Source: Sulfurospirillum tamanense (GTDB taxonomy: Bacteria > Campylobacterota > Campylobacteria > Campylobacterales > Campylobacteraceae). Taken from it: DNA of 64,000 nt. Shown here one piece after another: positions 36,312-45,512 of this stretch (position 1 is its first letter; each line of letters starts with the position of its first letter). Made by a program: the position numbers and the translations under genes. The stretch covers positions 1-64,000 of the forward strand of contig NZ_JAFHKK010000013.1 of assembly GCF_016937535.1 (NCBI RefSeq). The letters are read 5' to 3'. Below the pieces are notes generated by a model. It searched no databases and was not told where the DNA came from. It saw only the letters and a program-made list of their open reading frames with translations.

Positions 36312-36848
36312 GTGAAATATCAGATTGTCATTGCGGGCGTGGGTGGACAAGGTGCGGTGTTTTTGGTCAAAGTGTTAAGCATTGCCGCTTCGTTGGCGGG
36401 TCAAAAATGCCTTGGTACCGAAAACCACGGCATGAGCCAACGGGGTGGTTCGGTGTCGTGCTATGTTAAACTGGGGGATTTTTATGCTCCTGCTATTGAT
36501 GAGGGGCAAGCGGATTTGCTCATCGCCCTTGAAGCCACTGAAGCCTTGCGCAACCTACACTACCTCAAACCCAACGCGGGCACAGTGATTGTCAACGCTA
36601 CTTCTGAGTTTCCTGAGGTAGCGTACAAAGTCTATCACACCGATGCCTTTTCAAAAGCTAGAAACAAAGCGTTTCCTATTGATGCGCTCAATGTCTATAT
36701 GCTAGGGTTCACCCTCGCCAAAGACCCCAATTTTCCCTTTACATGTAAAGAAATCGAACAAGCCATTACTAAAATGAATCCTAAATTGGCAGAGAAAAAT
36801 ATCAACGTCTTACACCAAGCCATCAATGACGCGAAGGCCAAAGCATGA
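36312..36848 (+). CDS. iorB: Indolepyruvate:ferredoxin oxidoreductase, beta subunit
   Basis: A 178-residue gamma/beta-type subunit with the N-terminal [14 protein letters not shown] and [18 protein letters not shown], both typical of 2-oxoacid oxidoreductases. The start is GTG 36312, with GGAGG 6-7 bases upstream; the frame is open upstream to 36159 but that part lies inside iorA. The palindrome (36739-36748) encodes FTCK. It overlaps the first paaK by 4 bases. Confidence 0.94.
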   Translation: MKYQIVIAGVGGQGAVFLVKVLSIAASLAGQKCLGTENHGMSQRGGSVSCYVKLGDFYAPAIDEGQADLLIALEATEALRNLHYLKPNAGTVIVNATSEFPEVAYKVYHTDAFSKARNKAFPIDALNVYMLGFTLAKDPNFPFTCKEIEQAITKMNPKLAEKNINVLHQAINDAKAKA

Positions 36849-38143
36849 TTTGGTCCAAAGAAGAAACCCTGCCCCGTGAAGCCTTGCACGCATTACAGTT
36901 TGAACGTCTTCAAGAAACCCTCATGCGGGTGTATCACAATGTTCCTTTTTACCGCGAAGCCTTTGAAGACGCGGGCGTAGTACCTAAAGACATCCGCTCT
37001 ATGGCGGACATCTCCAAGCTGCCTTTTACTAAAAAACAAGATTTAAGAGACAACTACCCCTTTGGGATGTTTGCGGTCAAGCAAGACGCAGTGGTGCGCA
37101 TCCACAGTTCTAGCGGCACCACAGGCAAACCCACCGTCGTAGGTTACACGCGTTCTGACATGAACGTGTGGAATGAAGTGATGGCGCGGGTCTTTACCAT
37201 GTGTGGCGTCAACTCCGAAGACACGGTACACAACGCCTACGGTTACGGCCTTTTCACCGGTGGACTTGGCGTGCATAATGGCGCAGAAACCGTGGGGGCT
37301 ACGGTCGTACCAAGTTCGGGCGGTTTCACGTCGCGCCAACTCTTGCTCATGAAAGATTTTGGTGCCACCGTACTTACTTCCACCCCTTCTTTTGCCCTCC
37401 ACATGGCGGAAGCGGCCAAAGAAGAAGGGTATGATTTGCACAAAGATTTTCAACTCAAATGCGGCATCTTTGGAGCTGAGCCCACCAGTGAGGGACTAAA
37501 AAAAGAGGTGGCGCAGGTGTGGGGTATCGACTACCACGAAATCTACGGCCTTTCTGAAATCATCGGCCCAGGCGTTTCTAACAGTTGCAAAGAATCCCCC
37601 TTGTTGCACATTTTTGAAGACCATTTTTACCCTGAAATCATCGACCCAAAAACAGGCGAAGTGCTACCATACGGCGAAAAAGGTGAACTTGTCATCACCT
37701 CCCTTACCAAGCAAGCCTTGCCCATCATCCGCTACCGCACGGGCGACATCACGGCCCTTGACCCAACCCCATGCCGATGCGGTCGCACCCATGTGCGCAT
37801 GCACAGCGTGATGGGACGCGTGGATGACATGCTCATCGTCAACGGTGTCAACGTGTTTCCCTCCCAAGTCGAACATGTACTCTCGTCCATCGATGAAATC
37901 AGCCTAAACTATCAAATCATTGCCGACAAAAAAGGCTACCTTGACGTGCTTGAAGTCATGGTCGAAGTGACCGAAGCCATGCCGATGGACAGTCTGGGTG
38001 CCCTAGAAAAACTCCAAAAACACATCCAACACGCCCTGCTTTCCAACCTCTACATCAACGCCAAGGTCAAGCTTGTGGAACCACGCAGTATTGAGCGTAG
38101 CATGGGCAAAGCCGTGCGCGTCATCGACAAAAGGAGCCTGTAA
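36845..38143 (+). CDS. paaK: Phenylacetate-CoA ligase family enzyme (copy 1)
   Basis: A 432-residue AMP-forming ligase that activates phenylacetate or a similar aryl acid to its CoA thioester. The P-loop is [16 protein letters not shown], followed by [21 protein letters not shown] and the C-terminal [14 protein letters not shown] with the catalytic Lys. It is co-transcribed with iorAB, which makes the same kind of thioester. It is a clear paralogue of the gene at 38587. Confidence 0.93.
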   Translation: MIWSKEETLPREALHALQFERLQETLMRVYHNVPFYREAFEDAGVVPKDIRSMADISKLPFTKKQDLRDNYPFGMFAVKQDAVVRIHSSSGTTGKPTVVGYTRSDMNVWNEVMARVFTMCGVNSEDTVHNAYGYGLFTGGLGVHNGAETVGATVVPSSGGFTSRQLLLMKDFGATVLTSTPSFALHMAEAAKEEGYDLHKDFQLKCGIFGAEPTSEGLKKEVAQVWGIDYHEIYGLSEIIGPGVSNSCKESPLLHIFEDHFYPEIIDPKTGEVLPYGEKGELVITSLTKQALPIIRYRTGDITALDPTPCRCGRTHVRMHSVMGRVDDMLIVNGVNVFPSQVEHVLSSIDEISLNYQIIADKKGYLDVLEVMVEVTEAMPMDSLGALEKLQKHIQHALLSNLYINAKVKLVEPRSIERSMGKAVRVIDKRSL

Positions 38144-38577
38144 TGTCTTATGCCATCAAACAACTCTCTGTCTTTTTAGAAAACAAACCGGGTGAACTTG
38201 GATTTTTGACCAAGACGCTCAGCCAAGGCGGCGTGTCTATTAAGTCCATCCTATTGGCAGATTCTTCAGATTTTGGACTAGCCAGAACCCTTGTCGACGA
38301 CCCTGAAAAAGCAAAAGCTGTCCTTGAAAACCACGGTTTAAGCGTGCGCCTCACCGATGTATTTGGCGTGCGAATCGATGACGTGGTGGGAAGTTTTGAC
38401 CGCGTTGTTTCACTCCTTAGCGCCAAAGAGATAAACATCTTGTATTGCTACAGTTTTTACGAATCTAGCAGTGGCATCTTCATCTTTAGCGTTCCCAAAG
38501 AGCAGTTTGATGAGGCGGTTTTAGCGCTCATCGCCCACGGTGTGGAAATCATCCAAGCTCAACACTTCTACATGTAA
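38143..38577 (+). CDS. ACT-domain protein (copy 1)
   Basis: A 144-residue protein made of two ACT domains (about 5-70 and 72-140), the fold that binds amino acids and related effectors. The genes between two PaaK ligases suggest a sensor or regulator of aryl-acid activation. It has a paralogue at 39884. A CTACATGTAA copy of the repeat (38568-38577) supplies the last codons and the stop (YM-stop). Confidence 0.85.
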   Translation: MSYAIKQLSVFLENKPGELGFLTKTLSQGGVSIKSILLADSSDFGLARTLVDDPEKAKAVLENHGLSVRLTDVFGVRIDDVVGSFDRVVSLLSAKEINILYCYSFYESSSGIFIFSVPKEQFDEAVLALIAHGVEIIQAQHFYM

Positions 38578-38586
38578 AGGACAAGG

Positions 38587-39882
38587 ATGACCTGCACTAA
38601 AGCCGAAACCCTTGACCGCGCTTCTTTAGAAGCCTTACAATTTTTCCGCCTCAAAGAGACCCTTGAACGGGTGTATGCGCGCGTGCCTTTTTACAAAAAC
38701 GCCTTTGATGGCGCGGGTGTATCTCCTCGTGACATTATCGCGCTTTGCGACCTAGAACGGTTGCCTTTTACCAAAAAACAAGACTTGCGGGACAACTACC
38801 CTTTTGGACTCTTTGCCGTGCCGATGGAACAGATTGTACGCATCCACAGCTCCAGTGGCACCACAGGCAAACCCACCGTCGTAGGCTATACCGAACACGA
38901 CATGGACGTGTGGGCAGAAGTGGTCGGGCGCATCTTTACCATGGGCGGACTCACCAGTTGTGACATCTTGCAAAACTCCACAGGCTACGGGCTTTTCACG
39001 GGTGGGCTTGGGTTTCACACGGCGGCAGAACGCATGAAAATCGCCGTGGTGCCTAGTTCCACAGGCTTCACCTCACGCCAGTTACTTTTACTTAAAGACT
39101 TCGGTGCCACCGCCATCACGGGCACACCCTCTTTTGCCTTACATATGGCAGAACTCGCCAAGGCTGAAGGGTATGATTTGCACAAAGATTTTCGCCTCAA
39201 AGTGGGTTTTTTTGGCGCGGAACCTGCAAGTCGTGGGCTTAAAGAAGAGATTGCTACCACATGGGGCATCGACTACCACGAAGTGTATGGCCTTTCTGAA
39301 ATCATCGGCCCAGGCGTGGCGGGAAGCTGTAAACACAGCGCTTTACTGCACATCAATGAAGACCATTTTTACCCCGAAATCATCGACTCCCTTACATGTA
39401 AGCCCGTGCCTGATGGCCAACGGGGTGAGCTTGTCATCACGACCCTCACCAAACACGGCTTGCCCATCATCCGCTACCGCACGGGCGACATCACGAGCCT
39501 CACCCGCGAACCTTGTGCGTGTGGCAGAACTTTGGCGCGCATTGAGAGCATCGCGGGGCGCAGTGATGATATGCTTGTCATCAACGGCGTCAACGTCTTT
39601 CCTTCCCAAATCGAACACGTGCTCTCTTGCGTGCAAGGCGTGACGCTAAACTACCAAATCATCGCCAAGAAAAAAGGGCACCTTGACAAACTCGAAGTGG
39701 ACGTAGAGCTTGATGAAAGCCTCATGCGAGACGACGTAGCAGCACTGGAACGGCTCAAAAAAGAGTGTGAACGTTCCTTATTGAACCACTTGTACATCAA
39801 CGTCGCCATCCGCCTCGTCGCGCCAAAATCCATCGTGCGAAGCGAAGGCAAAGCGGTGCGCGTCATCGACCAAAGGAGTTAA
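38587..39882 (+). CDS. paaK: Phenylacetate-CoA ligase family enzyme (copy 2)
   Basis: A 431-residue paralogue of the ligase at 36845, with most of the core identical by eye. The P-loop [16 protein letters not shown] and YRTGDIT are conserved; differences in the substrate region (for example [19 protein letters not shown] versus [19 protein letters not shown]) suggest a different aryl-acid preference. The palindrome at 39392-39401 encodes LTCK where copy 1 has KTGE, with no length change. The ribosome binding site AAAGG overlaps the repeat that ends the preceding gene. Confidence 0.93.
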   Translation: MTCTKAETLDRASLEALQFFRLKETLERVYARVPFYKNAFDGAGVSPRDIIALCDLERLPFTKKQDLRDNYPFGLFAVPMEQIVRIHSSSGTTGKPTVVGYTEHDMDVWAEVVGRIFTMGGLTSCDILQNSTGYGLFTGGLGFHTAAERMKIAVVPSSTGFTSRQLLLLKDFGATAITGTPSFALHMAELAKAEGYDLHKDFRLKVGFFGAEPASRGLKEEIATTWGIDYHEVYGLSEIIGPGVAGSCKHSALLHINEDHFYPEIIDSLTCKPVPDGQRGELVITTLTKHGLPIIRYRTGDITSLTREPCACGRTLARIESIAGRSDDMLVINGVNVFPSQIEHVLSCVQGVTLNYQIIAKKKGHLDKLEVDVELDESLMRDDVAALERLKKECERSLLNHLYINVAIRLVAPKSIVRSEGKAVRVIDQRS

Positions 39883-39883
39883 G

Positions 39884-40315
39884 ATGGAATCGTACAGACT
39901 TGAACAACTCACCGTTTTTGTGGAAAACCGTTCAGGTGAGCTTTTGGCCATCACGTTACTTTTGGAAGATGAGGGCATTTCACTCACCTCCATCACATTA
40001 GCCGACAGTACCGAATTTGGCCTCTTGCGCTTACTTACCCCCGAAGTGGCGCGCGCCAAAAAAGTCTTGCTAGAGCAGGGTTTCATGGCCCAGTCCTCCT
40101 ACGTGCTAGGCGTAAAAATCAACAACCACATCGGCAGTTTCAACCGCATCGTGCGCATTCTAGCTTCCGTCAATGTGGACATCCGCTACACTTACACCGT
40201 CAACGAAAAAGAGTTTGGTATTTTTATTTTCAAACTCGACGACGAAGTTTTCCACACGGCAATGACCGCGTTGTTACGCAAAGAAGTGGCGTTGTTAAGG
40301 CTAGAGGATTTGTGA
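39884..40315 (+). CDS. ACT-domain protein (copy 2)
   Basis: A 143-residue tandem-ACT protein, paralogue of the one at 38143 (shared pattern SVFLENKPGELGFLT versus TVFVENRSGELLAIT). Completes a duplicated ligase-ACT module. A 20-bp perfect palindrome begins 5 bases after its stop. Confidence 0.85.
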   Translation: MESYRLEQLTVFVENRSGELLAITLLLEDEGISLTSITLADSTEFGLLRLLTPEVARAKKVLLEQGFMAQSSYVLGVKINNHIGSFNRIVRILASVNVDIRYTYTVNEKEFGIFIFKLDDEVFHTAMTALLRKEVALLRLEDL

Positions 40316-40320
40316 GAAAC

Positions 40321-40343
40321 AACCCTTACATGTAAGGGTTTTA
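40321..40343 (+). terminator. Perfect 20-bp palindrome, terminator-like
   Basis: AACCCTTACATGTAAGGGTT is a perfect palindrome centred on a copy of the repeat (40326-40335). As RNA it would form an 8-bp stem with a CATG loop, followed by a short T-run (TTT at 40339-40342). It directly follows the iorAB-paaK-ACT operon, so it may double as its terminator. Confidence 0.55.
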
Positions 40344-40561
40344 CCAGTGCACCCCAAGGGCGGTTTTGCTTCCAAAACGAATGCAAGAACTGTCCTTACA
40401 TAAATTTATTTTATTTTCATCTTCGTCCCTCTTTTTTTAATATTCATACGATAATTGGATAAATATTTCAATTGGAGGCACAAAACCCCTTTACATGTAA
40501 CCAACTCGTAATTCCTTGGTGTTACACTTTGCGTCAAATTACATCCTCGGGAGAACGAACA
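40344..40561. promoter_or_regulatory. Region upstream of the PhnD-type gene
   Basis: About 220 bases without a gene. A GATAAT at 40450-40455 is a plausible -10 box, and a palindrome copy lies at 40491-40500. The ribosome binding site (GGGAGAAC) is just before the ATG at 40562. Confidence 0.35.
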
Positions 40562-41503
40562 ATGAAACGACTTACAACCCTTTTTGTGGCGCTTTTGCTT
40601 GGCCTTAGTGCTGCGCATGCGGAGTTTAAGCTTGACCCTCGTTATAGTGACAATGACGGCGACCTTATCGCTGACATTCCTACTGACCCAAAAAATTTGG
40701 TAGATCCTAGCACGCTTGTGTTTGCGTACACGCCTGTTGAAGACCCTGCTGTTTACGCGGACGTGTGGTCGGAATTTTTGGCCCATATGGAAAAAGTTAC
40801 GGGTAAAAAAGTGCAGTTTTTTCCCGTCCAATCCAACGCCGCGCAAATCGAAGCAATGCGTTCAGGCCGTTTACATGTAGCGGGTTTTAACACGGGTTCT
40901 AATCCAATCGCCGTTGCGTGTGCTGGCTTTCGACCTTTTACGATGATGGCGGCCAAAGACGGTTCTTTTGGTTACGAGATGGAAATCATCACCTTCCCAG
41001 GCTCAGGTATCACTAAACCTGAAGACATCAAAGGTAAAAAACTTGCCTTCACCTCACAAACCTCAAACTCAGGTTTCAAAGCTCCTTCTGCCCTTATGGA
41101 AGCAGAGTATGGCCTTAAAGCTGAGCGCGACTACGAGCCTGTTTTTTCTGGCAAACATGACAACTCCATCCTAGGCGTTGCCAACAAAGACTACCCTGCT
41201 GCTGCTGTTGCAAACTCCGTCATGAAACGCATGCTAGACCGTGGCGTTGTCAAAGCGGAACAAATCAAAACTATCTACAAATCTGGCACGTTCCCTACCA
41301 CGGGTTACGGCATCGCACACAACCTCAAACCTGAACTTCAAGAAAAAATCAAAGAAGCGTTTTTTAGCTTCAAATGGGAAGGCACTAAACTTCAAAACGA
41401 GTTTAAAGCCGAAGGCCAATTCTTGCCTATCACCTTTAAGAATCATTGGGCTGTTATCCGCCAAATCGACGCGGCTATGGGCGTTTCCTATACGTGCAAA
41501 TAG
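40562..41503 (+). CDS. phnD: PhnD-type phosphonate/phosphite ABC transporter, binding protein
   Basis: A 313-residue periplasmic binding protein with a signal peptide (cleavage after AHA, residue 20) and PhnD phrases GKKVQFFPVQSNAAQIEAMRSG and LAFTSQTSNSGFKAPS. ATG 40562 gives the signal peptide; an upstream in-frame start does not. PhnD proteins bind phosphonates or phosphite; which one is not clear. First gene of a four-gene transporter set. Confidence 0.9.
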   Translation: MKRLTTLFVALLLGLSAAHAEFKLDPRYSDNDGDLIADIPTDPKNLVDPSTLVFAYTPVEDPAVYADVWSEFLAHMEKVTGKKVQFFPVQSNAAQIEAMRSGRLHVAGFNTGSNPIAVACAGFRPFTMMAAKDGSFGYEMEIITFPGSGITKPEDIKGKKLAFTSQTSNSGFKAPSALMEAEYGLKAERDYEPVFSGKHDNSILGVANKDYPAAAVANSVMKRMLDRGVVKAEQIKTIYKSGTFPTTGYGIAHNLKPELQEKIKEAFFSFKWEGTKLQNEFKAEGQFLPITFKNHWAVIRQIDAAMGVSYTCK

Positions 41504-41512
41504 GGCATTCTT

Positions 41513-42301
41513 TTGCTACGCATTAAAGGACTCACCAAGCAGTACAAAAACGCACCCCTGGTTCTTAAAGGGGTGAGTTTTGAGGTTCCAAAAGGGCAAA
41601 TCGTCGGACTCATCGGCCCAAGCGGTGCGGGTAAATCCACGCTCATTCGGTGTATCAACCGCCTCATCGACCCCACAAGCGGAGAGATTTGGCTAGACAA
41701 CACCCTTCTAAGCTCCCTCTCCAGTGGCAAAATGCGCGAACAACGCCGACACATCGGGATGATTTTTCAAGAATACGCCCTTGTAGAACGCTTAAGCGTC
41801 ATGGAAAACGTTCTCTCTGGAAGACTGGGCTACCTACCCTTTTGGCGCACCTTTTTGCGGCGTTTTCCTGAAAAAGAGATCCAAATGGCCTTTGGCTTGC
41901 TTGAGCGTGTCGGACTCATAGACCACGCCAACAAACGTGCCGATGAACTCTCGGGCGGCCAACGCCAGCGGGTCGGCATCGCAAGAGCGCTCATGCAACA
42001 GCCCGACCTTTTACTCGTGGACGAACCTACCGCTAGCCTCGACCCAAAAACCTCCCGTCAAATCATGCGCCTCATCCAAGAAATCTGCTTTGAGCGGGGC
42101 CTTCCTGCCATCATTAACATCCACGACGTGCCTTTAGCCATGCAATTTACCCACCGCATCATCGGCTTGCACGGAGGAAGCGTAGTGTTTGACGGTTCGC
42201 CAGAAGCCTTGGACGAAGAAGCACTCACGAGTATCTACGGGGACGAAAACTGGGAAACCCTCACCGCCCAAGAAGCCGAAGTCTCACAAGAGGTGGCCTA
42301 G
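41513..42301 (+). CDS. phnC: Phosphonate/phosphite ABC transporter ATPase
   Basis: A 262-residue ATPase with Walker [10 protein letters not shown], signature [15 protein letters not shown] and Walker [16 protein letters not shown]. It matches the PhnC group. The start appears to be TTG 41513, since no ATG is available near the conserved N terminus. It overlaps the first PhnE gene by 1 base. Confidence 0.93.
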   Translation: MLRIKGLTKQYKNAPLVLKGVSFEVPKGQIVGLIGPSGAGKSTLIRCINRLIDPTSGEIWLDNTLLSSLSSGKMREQRRHIGMIFQEYALVERLSVMENVLSGRLGYLPFWRTFLRRFPEKEIQMAFGLLERVGLIDHANKRADELSGGQRQRVGIARALMQQPDLLLVDEPTASLDPKTSRQIMRLIQEICFERGLPAIINIHDVPLAMQFTHRIIGLHGGSVVFDGSPEALDEEALTSIYGDENWETLTAQEAEVSQEVA

Positions 42302-43098
42302 TGAGCTACCCAACCACGTGGAAACGGCCCCATTACATCATCCCCAGTGCTTCGTGGCGCATCGCCCTTTACATAGCGGCACTGGCGTACCTTGTTGTGG
42401 GCATCGGAAGTGTAGAAGTCAACTGGCTTCGGGCGTACGAAGGACTAGAGCGGGGTGCGCGCTTTGTGCAAGGATTTTTGCAGCCTGATTTTACCTCGCG
42501 CTTTACAGACATCAAGATTGGCATCATCGAAAGCCTCACCATGACGGTCACGTCTACGGTGGCAGGCATTTTGCTTTCCATCCCCTTTGGAATGGGCGCG
42601 GCACGCAATATTTCACCTAAACCCATCTACTATTTTTGCCGCAGTTTCATCGCTTTTTCGCGCTCCATGCAAGAAATTATCGTGGCCATCTTTCTCGTGG
42701 CACTCTTTGGTTTTGGGGCGTTTGCGGGGTTTTTAACTCTCACCTATGCGACCATCGGCTTTTTAGGAAAACTCTTGGCCGAAGAAATCGAGGAAATCGA
42801 CCCGCGCCAACTCGAAGCCATTAGCGCCACAGGCGGGTCGTGGTTTCAGCGGTTTCATTACGCCATTTGGCCCCAAGTCATGCCACGTCTCGTGGGACTT
42901 TCGTTTTATCGCTTTGACATCAACTTTCGCGAATCTGCCGTCATCGGCATCGTGGGGGCTGGCGGCATCGGGGCAACCCTGAACACCGCCATCGACCGCT
43001 ACGAATACGACTCCGCAGGCGCGGTGCTCATCGTCATCATTCTCATTGTTATGGCGTGCGAATATGCTTCAGGATGGATACGCAAATGGGTCAGTTAG
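42301..43098 (+). CDS. phnE: Phosphonate/phosphite ABC transporter permease (PhnE copy 1)
   Basis: A 265-residue permease with about five membrane segments and the PhnE C-terminal phrase INFRESAVIGIVGAGGIGATL. It starts at GTG, overlapping the phnC stop (TAGTG). It pairs with the second PhnE as a likely heterodimeric channel. Confidence 0.9.
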   Translation: MSYPTTWKRPHYIIPSASWRIALYIAALAYLVVGIGSVEVNWLRAYEGLERGARFVQGFLQPDFTSRFTDIKIGIIESLTMTVTSTVAGILLSIPFGMGAARNISPKPIYYFCRSFIAFSRSMQEIIVAIFLVALFGFGAFAGFLTLTYATIGFLGKLLAEEIEEIDPRQLEAISATGGSWFQRFHYAIWPQVMPRLVGLSFYRFDINFRESAVIGIVGAGGIGATLNTAIDRYEYDSAGAVLIVIILIVMACEYASGWIRKWVS

Positions 43099-43895
43099 AA
43101 CAAGAAAAGCTCTGGCAACGCCGCATGAGCAAAAAAGCATGGATTGTCTGGGGCGGTTGGTTTCTCGTAGTGGCACTCAGTGTGTTTTGTTGGAACCTCA
43201 TGACCGAAAACACGCTATGGGTTTTTGTTTATGATGCGCCCGAACAAGCCGCGGACTTGCTCTCACGTATGTTGCCGCCGCGTTGGGGGTACATCAACTC
43301 CCTTTACGGTGCGCTGTGGGACACACTCAACATCGCGACGCTTGGAACATTGCTTGGCATTATCATCGCCTTTCCTGTGGCGTTTTTTGCCGCGCACAAT
43401 ACCACCCCCTCGGTTCGTTTTGTGCGGCCTATTGCGCTGTTTATCATTGTAACGTCGCGCTCCATCAACTCACTCATTTGGGCCTTGTTGCTTGTGGCTA
43501 TTTTAGGGCCAGGTATACTAGCGGGCATCTTAGCCATCGCGTTGCGCTCCATCGGTTTTGTGTCGAAGCTTTTATATGAAGGGATTGAAGAGATTAATCC
43601 CGTGAGCGTAGAAGCGGTATCGGCCACGGGCGCGTCGCGCATGCAGGTGATTGATTATGCTATCATTCCGCAGATTTTGCCTTCTTTTTTGGGGATTTCG
43701 CTCTTTCGTTGGGACATCAACATCCGCGAATCTACCATTTTAGGTTTGGTGGGTGCTGGCGGGATTGGCTTGCAATTGCAACACTCCATGAACACCCTTG
43801 CGTGGCCACAAGTGAGCCTCATTGTGGTGGTGATTTTAGGCACGGTCATCGTCTCTGAGGCGATTTCCGCAAAGGTTAGAAAGATGATTATTTGA
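43086..43895 (+). CDS. phnE: Phosphonate/phosphite ABC transporter permease (PhnE copy 2)
   Basis: A roughly 269-residue permease, second of the pair, with the shared phrase INIRESTILGLVGAGGIGLQL. Start choice is uncertain: ATG 43086 has AGGATGG upstream; ATG 43074 and the frame from 43056 are alternatives. It ends in the TGATG overlap with the HAD gene. Confidence 0.88.
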   Translation: MGQLEQEKLWQRRMSKKAWIVWGGWFLVVALSVFCWNLMTENTLWVFVYDAPEQAADLLSRMLPPRWGYINSLYGALWDTLNIATLGTLLGIIIAFPVAFFAAHNTTPSVRFVRPIALFIIVTSRSINSLIWALLLVAILGPGILAGILAIALRSIGFVSKLLYEGIEEINPVSVEAVSATGASRMQVIDYAIIPQILPSFLGISLFRWDINIRESTILGLVGAGGIGLQLQHSMNTLAWPQVSLIVVVILGTVIVSEAISAKVRKMII

Positions 43896-44785
43896 TGAAT
43901 TCACGTGCTGTTTTTTCACTGTACGAGGGGGTGCGCGAGCACCTCCCCGAAGCTTTGGCTTTAAAAACCCCTTTACATGTAAAGGATATCGACAGCCTTT
44001 TAGACCAAGCGGGGTGCTTTTTTCTGGATGCATTTGGCGTGCTTAATGTGGGCACGAAAGCCATCCCAGGGGCGCAACAATTACTCAAACGCCTTCGAGC
44101 GCGCGGGCTTCCTTTTTTGATGCTCACCAACTCCGCCACCCTTCCCAAGTCCTACTTGTGTGACAAACTAGGCGCCATGGGCTTGGCTTTTGAACCCCAT
44201 GACATCGTCTCAAGCCGCGAAGTGCTGTGGTCGCTTTTGCCTTTTAGTTCCAACAATTGGGGCATCATCGGCGAACGCCACGAGATGGAAGTGCCTTTGC
44301 GCGTTACGCTTCAAGAAGACGATGGGTTCTGGGAGAGCGATGGGTTTTTATTTTTAAGCACAGGATGTTGGGATGACGCCTTGCAAGCCAAGTGGCGAGA
44401 AGCATTGCGTGAGAGACCGCGCACCGTCTGGGTCGCCAACCCCGACCTCACCGCCCCTAGAGAAGATGGTGCTTTTCCCAAGCAACCGGGGTTTTACACC
44501 CTCTTGGAACCCGCTTCGTTGTTTACGGATTTACACTCCGTGGGTAAACCTTTTAACAACGTTTTTGCCTACGCCTTACACCTTGCCAAAAAACGCTGGG
44601 GTGTGGATGCGCAAGATGTCATGATGGTAGGCGACACCCTCCACACCGATGTGTTGGGCGCCAATGCCATGGGCATGAAAAGCGCCCTCATCGAAAGCTA
44701 CGGCTTTTTCAAAGGCCTTGAAACCTTGCCTTTCATGCACCAAAGCGGCATCTTTCCTGATGTGCGTCTTAGTGCTTACATGTAG
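43895..44785 (+). CDS. HAD-superfamily hydrolase, subfamily IIA (TIGR01459-like)
   Basis: A 296-residue phosphatase-like protein with HAD motif I FFLDAFGVLN, motif II LMLTNSA and motif III/IV VGDTLHTDVLGANAMG. It fits the NagD-like IIA subgroup. Tight coupling to the PhnDCEE transporter suggests it dephosphorylates a compound from the imported substrate, but it lacks the PhnX phosphonatase pattern as far as I can see. One palindrome copy encodes LHVK (43973-43982), and a TTACATGTAG variant ends the gene (44776-44785). Confidence 0.85.
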   Translation: MNSRAVFSLYEGVREHLPEALALKTPLHVKDIDSLLDQAGCFFLDAFGVLNVGTKAIPGAQQLLKRLRARGLPFLMLTNSATLPKSYLCDKLGAMGLAFEPHDIVSSREVLWSLLPFSSNNWGIIGERHEMEVPLRVTLQEDDGFWESDGFLFLSTGCWDDALQAKWREALRERPRTVWVANPDLTAPREDGAFPKQPGFYTLLEPASLFTDLHSVGKPFNNVFAYALHLAKKRWGVDAQDVMMVGDTLHTDVLGANAMGMKSALIESYGFFKGLETLPFMHQSGIFPDVRLSAYM

Positions 44786-45512
44786 ACGAATATCGCCCCT
44801 CAAACTCACTCATATAGGTGCGGTATTTTAGCGGCACAAATGCCTGTTGAAGTTTGGGGTTGGTGCGGTTTTGGATGGCGACGTGGCTAAAAAAGGTCTG
44901 CCACAATCCTTTACATGTAAGCTCTTTTTCGCTCACCTGTGGCACATCCGCGTGGGCAACCGCGTAAATCTCCCTCTCTTGGCTCACAAAAGCAAGCCCT
45001 CTTTCCACGTCGTGCAAGATGAACCCTTGCGCTCCAAGGCGTTCCACAAAGTGGTGTCCTAAAAGAGCAAGAATATTGTAATCTGTTTGGATTTTGGCAT
45101 AGAATACTCCCTCTTCTAGCTCTTCAAAACGCACAAAGCCTTTCATGCGGTGCACCATTCGCCCATAAACCCTCGCCCAGTTTTGTACTGTTCGCACAGA
45201 CTCTTGCGTGGGGTCGTAGAGGTTTTTTGGGTCTTTAAAGCCTAGGTTCACATACGCCAAAAGAGGCAGTTCAAAAGCAAGGGTATCGCACAAAAGCACC
45301 TGCTGGATTTCCCTTACATGTAAAGGCGAAAAAGTGCGTTTCATCCCCTCTAAAACGCGCCTTGCGTGGGTTTCGTCACTTCTTACTTCGTGGATTTGTA
45401 AAAGGCTTTGGGGACGGGATTTGAAGATGTGCGTAGGAGAAAGTTTGTGGGCGTACACTTCAAACACAAGGCTCAAAAATCCCTCGGCCGTCCCATCATA
45501 CACCACTATCAT
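44769..45512 (-). CDS. Probable DNA metabolism protein (TIGR03915 family)
   Basis: A 247-residue protein with the TIGR03915 pattern: an N-terminal YDGTAEGFLSLVFEVY and central RVYGRMVHRMKGFVRFEEL and YNILALLGHHFVERL. Members are encoded next to a radical SAM protein and are often fused to a uracil-DNA-glycosylase domain; here that domain is absent. Its start overlaps the end of the radical SAM gene. Copies of the repeat lie at 44911-44920, 45314-45323, and at the C terminus shared with the HAD gene. Confidence 0.85.
   Translation of the reverse strand: MIVVYDGTAEGFLSLVFEVYAHKLSPTHIFKSRPQSLLQIHEVRSDETHARRVLEGMKRTFSPLHVREIQQVLLCDTLAFELPLLAYVNLGFKDPKNLYDPTQESVRTVQNWARVYGRMVHRMKGFVRFEELEEGVFYAKIQTDYNILALLGHHFVERLGAQGFILHDVERGLAFVSQEREIYAVAHADVPQVSEKELTCKGLWQTFFSHVAIQNRTNPKLQQAFVPLKYRTYMSEFEGRYSSTCKH

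Noticed and set aside
37868-37880. AACATGTACT in the first paaK and GTACATGTAG in truA as further copies
   Set aside because: They share only the 6-base ACATGT core and lack the TTA/TAA arms.
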